Below, piece by piece: positions 17,241 through 27,600 of a DNA stretch of 64,000 nucleotides. Positions within the stretch are counted from its first letter, which is position 1. Every line of letters begins with the position of its first letter. Location of the stretch: positions 1 through 64,000 of the forward strand of contig JAYTOY010000052.1 of the NCBI GenBank assembly GCA_043747555.1. Reading direction: 5' to 3'. Source of the stretch: JAYWDA01 sp043747555. GTDB lineage: Bacteria; Bdellovibrionota; Bdellovibrionia; Bdellovibrionales; Bdellovibrionaceae. Under the pieces are notes generated by a model. The model saw nothing but the letters and a program-made list of their open reading frames with translations, ran no database searches and was not told the origin of the DNA. Both the position numbers and the translations under genes were made by a program.

Positions 17241-17891
17241 CTAGATCGGAGTGAGCTTTATAAAGTGAGTTCCGCGGACATCTCCCAGGAGATGAATATT
17301 TAAAACTCCAGCGCAGATTTTTTCGGCCTCAATCAAAACATTCCATCGGTGTTCGGGTAAATCTCTTAATAACATATAAGATAGGCCGGTCGTTTTTAAA
17401 CTATTCCCGATTCCTAATAATAGATTTTTTAAATCCGAATCAATAAAAAACCGGCAGCGATTTTTGAATTCAGAAGGTGAAAGCTTGCCCTGCCAAGTGA
17501 AAAAATAAGGGGGATTGCTAACAATCAGATCATAAGAATTTTTAAATTCACTGGTCAGAAGATCATTGTAATTACGCTGAACAAAATTGAACTCGGTTTC
17601 AATAGGGCCAAGACGTTTTTGATTCTCTGAAAAGTGACTTCTGTATTCTTCTTGTATTTCTAGAAAATCAAAATGGACAGGGACACTTTGCTGGGCTGCC
17701 CTCCGGTGGAATAAGAAATCCATTCCTACAATTCCCGAACCCGAACAAATATCCAAGGCTTTGGCATCCTTCAGATTTACTTCCGACATTTGTTCAAAAA
17801 TTCGACGCGAAAGAAATACGGAATCGTGTGAGAAATGATAGTCTTCAGGCTGTGAGTAATTAAAGGTATAATGGGGGTTGATTGATGACAT
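17241..17891 (-). CDS. N6-adenine methyltransferase, TrmN6-like (MTS domain)
   Basis: 216 residues of a class I SAM-dependent methyltransferase. Visible: motif I ALDICSGSGIVGMDFL, motif II FDFLEIQEEY and the catalytic DLIVSNPPYFF typical of N6-adenine or glutamine methylation. The size and N-terminal YHFSHDSVFLSRRI block fit the tRNA1(Val) A37 methyltransferase (YfiC/TrmN6) branch, but rRNA or protein targets cannot be excluded. It stands alone, with nearly 300 bases of intergenic DNA downstream. Confidence 0.8.
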   Translation of the reverse strand: MSSINPHYTFNYSQPEDYHFSHDSVFLSRRIFEQMSEVNLKDAKALDICSGSGIVGMDFLFHRRAAQQSVPVHFDFLEIQEEYRSHFSENQKRLGPIETEFNFVQRNYNDLLTSEFKNSYDLIVSNPPYFFTWQGKLSPSEFKNRCRFFIDSDLKNLLLGIGNSLKTTGLSYMLLRDLPEHRWNVLIEAEKICAGVLNIHLLGDVRGTHFIKLTPI

Positions 17892-17982
17892 GCTTATTTC
17901 TTAGCGATAAGTCAGATCAGTTTCAACCCCTTTAAATAGGAAAGGCCCAGTCAAAACAAATTGAGCGGCCAACTTAGGCCAA

Positions 17983-18183
17983 TTATTGGCTTGGGTTCGT
18001 TGAATGGGCCGGACTTTCAGTGCGAGGAGCAGGGGCCAGTGGATTCAACGAATTTTTTTGCCCAATCGCTATGCTAAAAAGAGCGACGATGACCACAGCG
18101 ACTACCAATGCAACAAATAAAGTTTTCGCAAAATGTTTCTCGCTAATAGGGTCATGTCCCGTCGTGATTTCACCAATTGTCAT
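17983..18183 (-). CDS. Small single-span membrane protein
   Basis: About 66 residues: MTIGEITTGHDPISEKHFA, one strong hydrophobic helix (about 20-42) and a short tail rich in Pro, Ser and Thr. The start is set by GGAGG seven bases upstream; a weaker ATG lies six codons before it. The family was not recognised. Confidence 0.65.
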   Translation of the reverse strand: MTIGEITTGHDPISEKHFAKTLFVALVVAVVIVALFSIAIGQKNSLNPLAPAPRTESPAHSTNPSQ

Positions 18184-18932
18184 AAATCCTCCCATCTGCA
18201 AATATTAACCCCGCCCAGTAGGTGACAGGAAACGGATTATGCAATTAACGCGAATGATGACAGAGACTTCATAATTGCCGGGCCCTTTTTGTTGAATGGC
18301 TTCGCATTTAGGTCGGTCATCAGGGCTTCGCCATAAATTGCAATATTCAAAATACATACGTTAGCCAAAGCCCTTACTGTGGGCATAGCCATTAAGCCCG
18401 TTATGTCCTATGCTTTACCACCGTAACGAGTGTGACCCAGATTCTTTGGCGTATTTAAATTTATTATGCTGCGAGCATAAAATTCTTAAATTGCCTGCCG
18501 AGTTATCACCGCCAGCCCATATAACCTTTATAAAGGAGTCTAGAAAGCAATTAAAGGTCTACAATTGGAAAATATTATTAATTTCAGGATGGACCGCAAG
18601 TCAAAATAATTGGGCTTCTGGTAAGGCCCGTAAACGCTAAAAAACCTGTCGATAATAATTCCACTAAAAATAAACTTATCGTTTGCGTTGGCATTCACGA
18701 AAGTTAATACAATTTTTTAAAAAACCCGGGGTCATGTGCAAATAATTTTTCGGACTTTTCGCGGTTCCATCGAAAGGCAAAAGGAGACTGGCTGGAAGTT
18801 GAACAGGAAAAATATACATAGTTCGTAAGGCCTAATAATGCTTGAACCTCCCTCAGTTGAGACAAGAAGAAGGATGTTTGCGGCATGAACTTTGTAACTA
18901 GTTGGTCCTTTAACCTATTCCGTGAGGTCTAT
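18184..18932. other. Intergenic stretch of about 750 bases without a convincing gene
   Basis: No gene with a ribosome site and normal composition was found. A 76-codon open frame (18410-18640, plus) and a 60-codon one (18704-18886, minus) lack start signals and recognisable motifs. The stretch holds several inverted repeats: GCAATTA/TAATTGC around 18240-18285 followed by CGGGCCCTTTTT, AGGGCTT/AAGCCCT around 18326-18385, and TTATGCT-GCG-AGCATAA at 18464-18480. It may be a small RNA locus or decayed sequence. Confidence 0.5.
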
Positions 18933-19133
18933 ATGAAAAAAATGGTATTGCTTGGATTATCAACGTTAGTTTCGTTGAATGTTTTTTCAAAAAATCAACA
19001 TGTTGAAAAAATTAAACATATTTTGGCAGCGGCCAGTCAGCCAAAGCCAGAAATTATTTCTGAAGAGTGGATTATGGAAACGCTTTTAGCTGGCACTCGC
19101 GCAGAAAAAGCAGAAGTCTCAAAACTTGGCTAA
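18933..19133 (+). CDS. Small exported protein
   Basis: 66 residues starting MKKMVLLGLSTLVSLNVFSK, a Sec signal peptide, followed by a charged helical mature part (QHVEKIKHILAAASQ, EEWIMETLLAGTRAEKAEV). The ATG is preceded by GTGAGGTC. It lies 19 bases before the next membrane protein gene and is probably co-transcribed with it. Function unknown. Confidence 0.65.
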   Translation: MKKMVLLGLSTLVSLNVFSKNQHVEKIKHILAAASQPKPEIISEEWIMETLLAGTRAEKAEVSKLG

Positions 19134-19152
19134 TCAAATGTAGGGTCTAGAT

Positions 19153-20070
19153 GTGCGTAAGACGATTAAGATCCTCGGTTATGCCGCAAGTATTATTTTT
19201 GTGATTGTCTTTTTCGGAGGGCTTGCAGCGCTTTGGAAAATGCCTTCGGCCGCAGACCTTGGACGAGCCATTTCACGAAATGGGACTGCTGGCTCAAGCT
19301 CAACAAAAACCCATGCTGATTCCGAACTGTCACCAAAACCGCTAACCCCGAAGGAATCCACTCAAGATCTTACCGCCCCTGTCAGCACACAAGAAACCCA
19401 AGAAAATAAACAACCTAAAACTAAAATGATGGTCGACCTTATGGACGCCTCTCAGGATAAAAGCCAAGTTTGTGCTCACTTGATTAATTTTCGAATGTTA
19501 CCGGCTCAACTAAAATACGACGGACCAACATTGGGAAAACGTTTGGAAGATGCAATGAGTGCAGAAATTCATCCCAAAGATCCTGTCGCTATGGCGATAA
19601 TGGCTCCCTTAAGACTTTTCTTTCAACAGCCTAAAGTTCAAAAACTGATTCAAGAGGTCACTGACGCTGCTGAAAAAGGCGAAAAAGATTCGCTCGTGGG
19701 AAAAGCCAGTTTTTACAAAAATGTTTACAGTGCCTATGAGGAAATGAAGACACAGCAGGGCGCCGCAGAAGCTGTCATGGACCGCGAATATTATTTGGTG
19801 ATGATGGCGAAAGCGATTCAACAAAATCCTTCTTTGGTGTCTGATCCGCGCCTTCAGGACTATTGTCAAAGTATTGAAAAAGCGGCCAACGACAATATTC
19901 CTGTCATTTTAGAAGTTGAAAAGTCTGAGTTTATGAGTTTCCTAGACTACTCGAAAGTTAAGCCGTCAGACATTGGTTATGATCCCAATTATAAAACTCG
20001 GTTGCAGTTCGAGTACAGCACTGAAGGAATTCGTATCCACGGCGGATGGATAGAATCTTTGATCCAGTAA
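19153..20070 (+). CDS. Membrane-anchored protein of unknown function
   Basis: 305 residues from a GTG start. One N-terminal membrane helix (GYAASIIFVIVFFGGLAALW), then a Ser/Thr/Pro-rich linker (about 40-95), then a mostly helical periplasmic domain of about 200 residues ending GIRIHGGWIESLIQ. No catalytic motif is visible. The Cys in SQVCAHLINF and LQDYCQSIEK could form a disulfide. It follows the small exported protein closely. Family not recognised. Confidence 0.7.
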   Translation: MRKTIKILGYAASIIFVIVFFGGLAALWKMPSAADLGRAISRNGTAGSSSTKTHADSELSPKPLTPKESTQDLTAPVSTQETQENKQPKTKMMVDLMDASQDKSQVCAHLINFRMLPAQLKYDGPTLGKRLEDAMSAEIHPKDPVAMAIMAPLRLFFQQPKVQKLIQEVTDAAEKGEKDSLVGKASFYKNVYSAYEEMKTQQGAAEAVMDREYYLVMMAKAIQQNPSLVSDPRLQDYCQSIEKAANDNIPVILEVEKSEFMSFLDYSKVKPSDIGYDPNYKTRLQFEYSTEGIRIHGGWIESLIQ

Positions 20071-20111
20071 AAAGTTGATCTCTGTGATAAAATTCTTCAG
20101 ACTATTATTCT

Positions 20112-21356
20112 ATGGAAAAAAAGCAGGATGTCATTATCATCGGTGGCGGGATCATTGGATTATCAGCGGCGGTAGAGCTCGCTGAAAAGGGCGCTTCCGT
20201 CCTAGTTTTGGAAAGAGGCAAAGTCGGTTTTGGTTGTTCTTACGGGAATGCAGGATGGTTGACTCCTTGTTTTGCAATGCCCTTACCGATGCCGGGTCTT
20301 TTTTTTAAATCTTTGAAATGGCTCCTAAATCCCGAAGGGCCTTTGTATATTAAGCCCTCTTTGGATCCCCTTTTACTGCGCTGGCTGACACGTTTTATGC
20401 TGGCGATGAATGAAAAGCAAACTCACAAAGCGATCGAAGCTTTAGTTACTTTATCACAAGTGAGTTTGCAAAAATATTCGCAGCTTGGAAAAGAATTTCC
20501 TGAAATTGGTTACGATGGAAAAGGTCTTTTAATGGTCGCACAAACGGCGGCAGGTGTTCAATCCGCAAATGAAGAAATGCGTCGGGTTGCAGATTTAAAT
20601 GTTCCTGGACAACTTTTGAATGCAGAAGAAATTCGTAAACTTGAGCCTGCGGTGATTGGAAATATTCAAGGCGGAGTCTACTTTCCTAAAGAAGCTCATG
20701 CCGAGCCTTTAAAGGTGGTTCAAGCTTTGGCTGAAAAAGCGCGTCGTCTGGGGGTTCAAATTGAAGAAAATATTGAAGTGACTGACTTTGAAATCGAGAA
20801 TCAAAAAATAAAAAATGTAAAAACTTTGAAAGGCCATTTCTCTGCGGAAAATTTTGTAATGGCCACGGGCAGCTGGTCGACAGAGCTTGCGAAAAAATTA
20901 AGACTGGGCGTTCCCATCTTAGGCGGCAAGGGTTACTCGATGATTGTTGAAAAGCTCGCTATTCAGCCAAAAATTCCGCTGATGTTAATTGAAAAAAAAA
21001 TCGCCATCACTCCGCGTGAGGGTTCACTTAGAATTGCAGGAACTTTAGAACTTGTGAATCAGGATTTTTCTATCACCGAACGCCGTGTTCAAGCCATTAT
21101 TCGTGGATCACGAGAGTTTCTCCCCTTGCCCGAAAAAGTGGAAATTAAGGAACTATGGCGGGGCCTGCGACCCTGCACCCCGGATGGAGTGCCCATGATT
21201 GGATTTTCAAAAAAAGTTCCTAATTTGATGTTTGCCTGTGGTCACCAAATGCTTGGATTACAATCAGGCTATGGCACCGGTCAATTGGTCGCAGATCTAA
21301 TGCTAACCGGTAAATCCGATTTAAATCGCGACGTCTACAATCCGGATCGATTTTAA
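20112..21356 (+). CDS. FAD-dependent D-amino-acid dehydrogenase (DadA/DAO family)
   Basis: 414 residues. The N-terminal dinucleotide fold VIIIGGGIIGLSAAVELAEKG binds FAD. CSYGNAGWLTPCFAMPLPMPG is the active-site block seen in DadA-type dehydrogenases. The C-terminal LWRGLRPCTPDGVPMIG and GHQMLGLQSGYGTGQLVADL are the family's end motifs. It oxidises D-amino acids to 2-oxo acids and passes electrons to the respiratory chain. In a bacterium that digests cell walls this could recycle D-alanine, which is inference. Its stop overlaps that of the convergent DUF5522 gene. Confidence 0.87.
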   Translation: MEKKQDVIIIGGGIIGLSAAVELAEKGASVLVLERGKVGFGCSYGNAGWLTPCFAMPLPMPGLFFKSLKWLLNPEGPLYIKPSLDPLLLRWLTRFMLAMNEKQTHKAIEALVTLSQVSLQKYSQLGKEFPEIGYDGKGLLMVAQTAAGVQSANEEMRRVADLNVPGQLLNAEEIRKLEPAVIGNIQGGVYFPKEAHAEPLKVVQALAEKARRLGVQIEENIEVTDFEIENQKIKNVKTLKGHFSAENFVMATGSWSTELAKKLRLGVPILGGKGYSMIVEKLAIQPKIPLMLIEKKIAITPREGSLRIAGTLELVNQDFSITERRVQAIIRGSREFLPLPEKVEIKELWRGLRPCTPDGVPMIGFSKKVPNLMFACGHQMLGLQSGYGTGQLVADLMLTGKSDLNRDVYNPDRF

Positions 21357-21520
21357 ACTTTCTGTGTTTTTTTAGGGTAGGGACAGTGCAAGCAACCACT
21401 GTCACAGCAATATCCTCGGCGTCGCAAGTAGGCCTCAGTCAAAACCATCAGACCTTCTTTATTCAGATAGTAATCAGTTTTTTTCAGTGGCTTTGAATCT
21501 ATGAGTTTGGGGTCTTTCAT
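21353..21520 (-). CDS. DUF5522 family small cysteine-rich protein
   Basis: 55 residues from the ATG at 21520. It contains TDYYLNKEGLMVLTEAYLRRRGYCCDSGCLHCPY, the hallmark of DUF5522: a cluster of four cysteines (CC-x2-SGC-x2-C) that probably binds zinc or an iron-sulfur cluster. Function unknown. The gene is convergent with the dehydrogenase, overlapping it by 4 bases. Confidence 0.8.
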   Translation of the reverse strand: MKDPKLIDSKPLKKTDYYLNKEGLMVLTEAYLRRRGYCCDSGCLHCPYPKKTQKV

Positions 21521-21603
21521 ACAGGCGCAAATATAAAACAAGTGGACCAGGTTTTGCTACCTTTTAAATCGTAAAATAAATTTAACGCTCTGATGAGCAT
21601 AAG

Positions 21604-23058
21604 GTGGAAGAAATGGCAAAAAGCGGCGCATTTTTGGGACCAGTGATCAAAGTTTGGACGCAGAAGCGGTTTTTTCTGCTGATTGCGGGTTTCATGCTTT
21701 CGCAATCGGCGCTCGCAGATAAGGCGACTCTTCTAGAAAATGACCGGGATGCGCTTCAAGCTCGGGTCGACCTGATTCAGCAGGCTAAAAATGAAATCGA
21801 TGTGGAATATTTTTATGTAGGAAGTGATCCTCAGTCTATTGGCGGCATTGCACTGCTGCTGAATGCGGCCCAAAAAGGAATTAAAGTAAGGGTTATCATT
21901 GATGACTTGGAAAACCATGTGCCAAGGGCTATTTTTGCCATTCTAGATTCTTTGGGAAAAGACAAAAGCGGTCAGCAGAATTTTGAAGTACGAACTTATA
22001 ATCCGCTTGGTCTTAATCTCTTAAGAGCAACTCATCGCGATCACGCAAAAATATTAGTCGCTGATTCTGACCGTGTGATCTCTGGGGGGCGAAATGTTGG
22101 CAGTGAATATTTCGGCCTTAACAAAAAGCGTAATTTTGAAGATCTAGATGTTATTGCTCAGGGTGACGTGGCCAAGCAAGCCCATAAGAATTTTATGCAA
22201 GTTTGGGAAAGCGACTTAGTTTTTAAAATCTCGCTGAATCAATATTCCGAAGCAAAGATTGCGCAGGATGGTTGCGTTGGGCAAGGGGATCAACAGCATT
22301 GTCAGTTTATTCGCGAAGATGCTATGAAAAAGATTGCTAACTATAAGGCAACCTTGGCGCAAGTATTAGCTGAAATTAAAGCTCAACAGGATGATGACAT
22401 TGTTAGAAATGAAGACGGACGGGACTGGTTTTCTGAAAGAGAAAACTCTATTCAGGCAGAATTTATCTCTCACGATCCAAAAGTTTTAAATAGCCAGGCT
22501 AATGATACTTTGTCAGTTCGATTGCTTGAGATATTAAAAAATGCGCAAACGGATGCTAATATCGTATCTCCCTATCTGATTCCAACGCCCGCGCTGATGG
22601 CGGTCTTTAAAGAAATCATAAAGCGGGGCGTGCGAGTACGCATTGTTACAAACTCATTGCAATCGACAGATAATCTTTTCGCACAAGCTGGGTACCGTTC
22701 CCTGCGGAAAGAGATGATCCGTATGGGTCTTGAAATTTATGAATACAATGGTCCCAATACGGTTCATGCGAAAACCGCGGTCATCGATAATAGAATTGCC
22801 TTAGTTGGAACGTTTAATTTGGATCCCAGGTCAGCACACATCAACCGCGAGGTCGCAATTAAAATGACCGACAGTCGAAATATCATCGTCGATGAATTAA
22901 CGGCAAGTATTGAAATTTTTCGTGAGAAGTCGACTTTGGTAGCCAAAGACGGGGTCGAATATAATTCTGATAAACAGTTTGTCGGAGTTAATAAACGAAA
23001 AAAAATCACCCTTAAGGTTCTGCAATTCTTAATGCCTTTTATCAAGAATCAGCTTTAG
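21604..23058 (+). CDS. Phospholipase D / ClsC-type cardiolipin synthase-like protein
   Basis: 484 residues with an N-terminal signal or anchor (RFFLLIAGFMLSQSALA) and two HKD motifs, HAKILVADSDR (about 150) and HAKTAVIDNR (about 387), each followed by a GG/GT and N motif. This two-lobe layout matches the PLD superfamily branch of YmdC/ClsC, which makes cardiolipin. An insert between the lobes has two Cys (DGCVGQGDQQHC) that may form a disulfide outside the cytoplasm. An in-frame ATG at 21613 is a possible alternative to the GTG start. It ends in a hairpin terminator. Confidence 0.87.
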   Translation: MEEMAKSGAFLGPVIKVWTQKRFFLLIAGFMLSQSALADKATLLENDRDALQARVDLIQQAKNEIDVEYFYVGSDPQSIGGIALLLNAAQKGIKVRVIIDDLENHVPRAIFAILDSLGKDKSGQQNFEVRTYNPLGLNLLRATHRDHAKILVADSDRVISGGRNVGSEYFGLNKKRNFEDLDVIAQGDVAKQAHKNFMQVWESDLVFKISLNQYSEAKIAQDGCVGQGDQQHCQFIREDAMKKIANYKATLAQVLAEIKAQQDDDIVRNEDGRDWFSERENSIQAEFISHDPKVLNSQANDTLSVRLLEILKNAQTDANIVSPYLIPTPALMAVFKEIIKRGVRVRIVTNSLQSTDNLFAQAGYRSLRKEMIRMGLEIYEYNGPNTVHAKTAVIDNRIALVGTFNLDPRSAHINREVAIKMTDSRNIIVDELTASIEIFREKSTLVAKDGVEYNSDKQFVGVNKRKKITLKVLQFLMPFIKNQL

Positions 23059-23082
23059 CCCTTGTTTATAAGACCAAGTAAA

Positions 23083-24444
23083 TTATTTTTTCTGCAAAAA
23101 AGATCTGGATTTTGCCAGATCTTTTTTTATGACCTTAGGGTTGAGTGCTTGGCTAGCGCTGACAAGGTGGCCCCCATCAGCTTGTGGGGAGCGATTTAAA
23201 AAATTTAGAAATGATAACTGCGGATCAAGTTTAAAGATAAATATAGAGGCAATATAAAAGGCGATCATTACAAAGTGCCATCGATTGGCCTTTGCTTTCA
23301 GCATCGTTTCAATTTTAACAAGCCTTTGGTCAATGTAGGCTGGTTCTGGCATTGCAGAGCGAATTCCATTAAACACCCCCGTGACAACGCCGGCTTCTTC
23401 AAGCACCAAAGTTTTGGAATCCGTTGAAGATAAAATCATATTCTGAGCTTTTTGATTCAGTTCCATTAGCTCAGCTCTTTCCTCGTCGATTTCAGTTTCG
23501 AAAAGGGAGCCCATGATTTCGGAAGTATCGGAGTACGAATAGTGTGGAAAGTAATTGATCATGACTTTGCGAATAGCGCTTTGAAATTCCGCCGCTGAAC
23601 TGTAACGTTCGTCTGGGTTTTTTTGCAGAGCTTTTAAAATGACTTCGTCGACTTCAGCGGGAATTTCAGAGTTAAAGTACGAGGGCGGAACTATAAACTC
23701 ATTGCAGTTATTGATTCTGCCAATAGTGCTGACTTCAGTATCGTTTTGTTTTGTAAAGGGTCGCTGTAAAGTTAAAAGTTCCCAGGCAACAATTCCCAAG
23801 CTGAAGACATCGGACCTAGCATCGATGGGGGCGCCGTTGACTTGTTCTGGAGAAAGATAAGAAATTTTTCCTTTGATGGTGCCCACTTTCGTAGGTTCAT
23901 AGCCGCGACAACTGGTGGCTTTTGCAATTCCAAAGTCGATGACTTTCAGATTTCCATCATAAGTAAGAATTAAATTATGCGGTGAAATATCGCGGTGAAT
24001 GGCATTCACAGCTTCGCCAGTGACTTTGTTAACAAAACTATGGGCGTAACTAAGTCCTGAAGCCGCTTGAGCAATAAGACCCAAAGCCATCGGAACGGGC
24101 ATCCATTGATTGCGTTCAATAAATTTTGAAACCACTTCTTTTAGATTTTTGCCTTCAAGATATTCCATCGCAATATACGAGCGACTTTGCGCTTCACCAA
24201 AATCGTGAAGTTGTACGACGTGAGGGTGATTAAATCCAAGAATGACTTGAATCTCAGTTTGAAACATATTTAAAAACATAGAATTATTGGCGACGTTCGG
24301 AAGGAGCCTTTTGATCACCTGAATGCGGCCGTTACCCGCCTGGTGAGCGGGCCTTGCCAAGAAAACTTCAGCCATACCACCGGTGGCTAGTTTTTTTAAA
24401 AAGACATAAGAGCCGAAATTTTCAAAGTCTGGCGACGAACTCAT
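23083..24444 (-). CDS. Ser/Thr protein kinase with C-terminal membrane segment
   Basis: 453 residues. Eukaryotic-type kinase domain (about 11-285): Gly-loop KLATGGMAEVF, catalytic loop HRDISPHNLIL, VIDFGIAKA (DFG), and APE-equivalent YLSPEQVNG. A linker follows, then one membrane helix (WHFVMIAFYIASIFIF, about 392-408) and a short outer tail. The layout is PknB-like but the outer part is too short for PASTA repeats. Its substrates are unknown. The last codons lie within an inverted repeat with a T-run on each side. Confidence 0.9.
   Translation of the reverse strand: MSSSPDFENFGSYVFLKKLATGGMAEVFLARPAHQAGNGRIQVIKRLLPNVANNSMFLNMFQTEIQVILGFNHPHVVQLHDFGEAQSRSYIAMEYLEGKNLKEVVSKFIERNQWMPVPMALGLIAQAASGLSYAHSFVNKVTGEAVNAIHRDISPHNLILTYDGNLKVIDFGIAKATSCRGYEPTKVGTIKGKISYLSPEQVNGAPIDARSDVFSLGIVAWELLTLQRPFTKQNDTEVSTIGRINNCNEFIVPPSYFNSEIPAEVDEVILKALQKNPDERYSSAAEFQSAIRKVMINYFPHYSYSDTSEIMGSLFETEIDEERAELMELNQKAQNMILSSTDSKTLVLEEAGVVTGVFNGIRSAMPEPAYIDQRLVKIETMLKAKANRWHFVMIAFYIASIFIFKLDPQLSFLNFLNRSPQADGGHLVSASQALNPKVIKKDLAKSRSFLQKK
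23096..23128. terminator. Bidirectional intrinsic terminator overlapping the kinase 3' end
   Basis: AGATCTGG and CCAGATCT (23101-23108, 23115-23122) form a strong stem with a 6-base loop. A T-run follows on the plus strand, and an A-run precedes, giving U residues on the minus strand. It clearly serves the plus-strand phospholipase gene. On the minus strand it lies inside the kinase reading frame, about 11 bases before the stop codon. Confidence 0.8.
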
Positions 24445-24645
24445 ACTCTTATTTCGTCTAGTCTGGGATTTTCTTGATAGTTTTTTTATGTCCTAGAAAG
24501 TGTCAGATCTTTTTACAGGACCAGCACCTTAGCAGTCTTTCAAAGCCCGTACAATACTAATCGCTTGGGTTATAAATTCTTATTCTCCTAGATGCCGGCT
24601 CGTTATTTTGCTAAGGTGTCGTTTGCCTAAGGGGTTGTCTTACCT

Positions 24646-27600
24646 ATGAAATTAAAGCCTTTAATTAAAACGCACTGGTTAGCCTCGCAAAATCCCATGA
24701 TGATTTCTTTGGGGGGATTGACTCGGATCGTATTTATGCCCGTCGCTGAATTGATCGATTTTCAGTTTAATGGGACTGACGAGGCAAAGGTGGCTTTAAA
24801 TTTATCGCATCCCTTACAAGTATTAGCGCCGGCCCCGGATGAAATTCAAGACGTGCGAACTCGAAGCCATTCTTTTTCAAGGGACTTATTTTGGACACTT
24901 TTTTCTGGGCATGACCTTCCCTTTCTACGAACTCCGCCGGCATTTTTAAGACAACTTGTTCAATCCATCGAGTTCCATTACGACAGTGGCGAAAGGTTGT
25001 CTCTCCTAGGAATTTTTCGAAAGCCGGGGTTGCCATTATTTTTAAATCCGCAGTTTTATTTGCAGGATCCAAGCTGTGGTTGGTCCAAAGTCGAAGAAAA
25101 AGTCGGCGAAGAATTAATGAAACCACTAAAAATATTTGAGCACCAAAAAAAGAATGATGATTTTAAAAAAGCGTGGATTATTATTTTAGAAATGTTGGCG
25201 TGGGCCTTACAGCGCCAAAGGCAAGTGGGCGACCTCGAAGTGATTTGGGCTAAAAATTCTCTGCTTGAAGAAGGCTTTCATCTTAAAGATCTTGAGTTTG
25301 TAAAGGCTCGGCCTTTGGCAGCCACTGTCATGGCAGCCCCTGGGTTGCCCCAGGCTGCGCGAATTCGCGTTTGGCAGGGCCTAGAAACAGCGGACCCACA
25401 AAACACGTTACGTCTTCACGCGGTCGGAGCTTTATCAGAACTAGAAAGTTCGCTATCTCCTCAAGTCGCAGTTGATGCGATGGAAGAACAAGCGGTGAGT
25501 TCTCTTTCGCATCATCAAGCGACCCCCATCCATTGGCAATCTAGATTCGTTTCAACTGAACTGGGCGCCAAAGACATTAATCGAGTTTTAGCAAAACTTG
25601 AGCAAGCATTGGGTTCAGAGAAAGTTATCTTCGTTCAACACACCAAAGTGATGCAGTCTGAATTTAAACCTCGCCTGCGAGTGCGCGAATCCGATGGTTC
25701 ACTGCAAATGGCCGTGTCGTTTGGCATCGATTCTCTGAAATTAGAGCATCTTAATTTTCCAGCTTCTTTGTTCCCGGCTTTAGCGCCTTTCTATGGTGGG
25801 TTGGATACTTTTTTTAAATTAGATCGTATTGAAGTGGCCTCAAAACAAAATCAATACCGCACTAATGACCTTTTATTTTTACGCCATCAGGGTCTGACTT
25901 TATTTTGCCTGCTTGAAACCATAAATTGGGTTTTAAATAAACCCTTAAGCTCTGGTGAATCGATTGAATTTATTGAGGATCAAGGGCTCGCCAGTGCTGA
26001 CGCCCAGTTTGAAAAATTCGTTAAGTATTTGAAAAGCTCCATTCCAGGCTTACTAGGTAAGCCTGGAACCGATTTTGACGAACTGATATCAACCCGTGTA
26101 AAGGGTTATTTTACTAATTTTGTGGATGTCTTATTTCAGGCCTTGATCCAAGATCGAAATTTAATATTTCATCTTGATCAAGTGACTGAAATAAAAAACA
26201 CCAAGCACCAAGTTTATCCCTTAATCCGTTTCTTAATCTTGCATTTTATGGAATCGAGCCAAGGAAAATTTTTAACTCGCGCGCAAGCTCCTGTTGGTGA
26301 TTCCTTTAAAGAAGCCTTGCGTCTGTGGACCGAACCCAAGCTTATAAAACAAGATGCCATGTTAGATTCTGAGGCCGCTCTTTGGGTCGATGTCGGGATT
26401 TATAACAAGTACATGATTTCGCTTTTATTTGAATTGTGTGATCAAGGCTTTGAAATTGAATTTAACGGGACACCTTTTCTGGCCTTGGATAATCCTTTTG
26501 AATTTATTCTTTCTGTCGGGGATACCGAGCAAAAAGAAGACACGCACTGGTTTGATCTTCATCCGCAAATTTTCTTTAATGGCACACGCATCGCCAGTGA
26601 AGAGGTCAAATTTAATTTCGGCCAAGGGCAAGCTGGCTTTATTGAGTACCGCGGTCAGATGTATCGTATCGATAAAAAACAATTACCTTCTCTAAAGTCA
26701 TTGCAAAAATTTTGGGACCGTATCAGGGGCATTAAGCAAACATCGAAACATAATACTTTTGGTGAAAAAGTTTACCGTCTTCCCAAGTCTCAGGCGCTTG
26801 AACTATTAATGCTACGAAGTCAGGGAATAGAAGTCCAAGGACATGGCGAGTGGAAGCGTATTTTTGATTACTACGAAAATGGCTTAGGCGTAGAAAAGAT
26901 TCAACTCTCAGAAAGTATGCAGTCGAAGCTATTAACTCACCAAAAAGAGGGTGCGCAGTGGTTGCATGATCTGTATGAGCTGCGTTTAGGAGCCATTCTG
27001 GCCGATGAAATGGGGCTTGGTAAAACCTTTCAAGTTTTATCTTTTATGATAAGCCTTCAGCTGAAGAATAAGTTAAAAAAATGTCTGATCGTTGTTCCGA
27101 CATCCCTTGTCTACAATTGGATGGATGAAAAAAAGAAATTCGCGCCTGATCTTCCGATGCGAGTTTTCCATTCTGCAGAAAAAAGTGAAATTAAAAAAAC
27201 TTTAGAAAGTGATGAGCCCCTCGTGCTGATCACGACCTACGGTTTAGTGAATGAAAATCCTGAATTTTTTCAAAGTCAGGAATGGAATATCCTTGTTTTC
27301 GATGAAGCTCAAAATTTAAAGAATATTACGTCGTTAAGATCTGTCTCCGCCCGCCAATTAACGGCTGACTTTAAAGTCTGTGTGACGGGGACGCCGATGG
27401 AAAATAATTACTTAGAATTTTTTGCCCTTTGCGATTTAGTGGTGCCGGGATGCCTGGGTAATATCGATCTATTTCGAAAGCAGTATTTTAACCGCGAAGT
27501 TAGAACTGAGTCTTTGCGCGAGCTGCGTTTAATATCGAAACCCTTGCTGCTTCGTCGCACCAAAGAACAGGTGCAGCTATCATTGCCAGTAAAAACAATT

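Noticed and set aside
18410..18640. 76-codon open frame as a small gene
   Set aside because: No ribosome site, no signal peptide and no recognisable motif.
21604..23058. PLD-type toxin or nuclease
   Set aside because: Both HKD lobes and the N-terminal anchor match ClsC-like lipid enzymes; no toxin-delivery domain or immunity gene is present.
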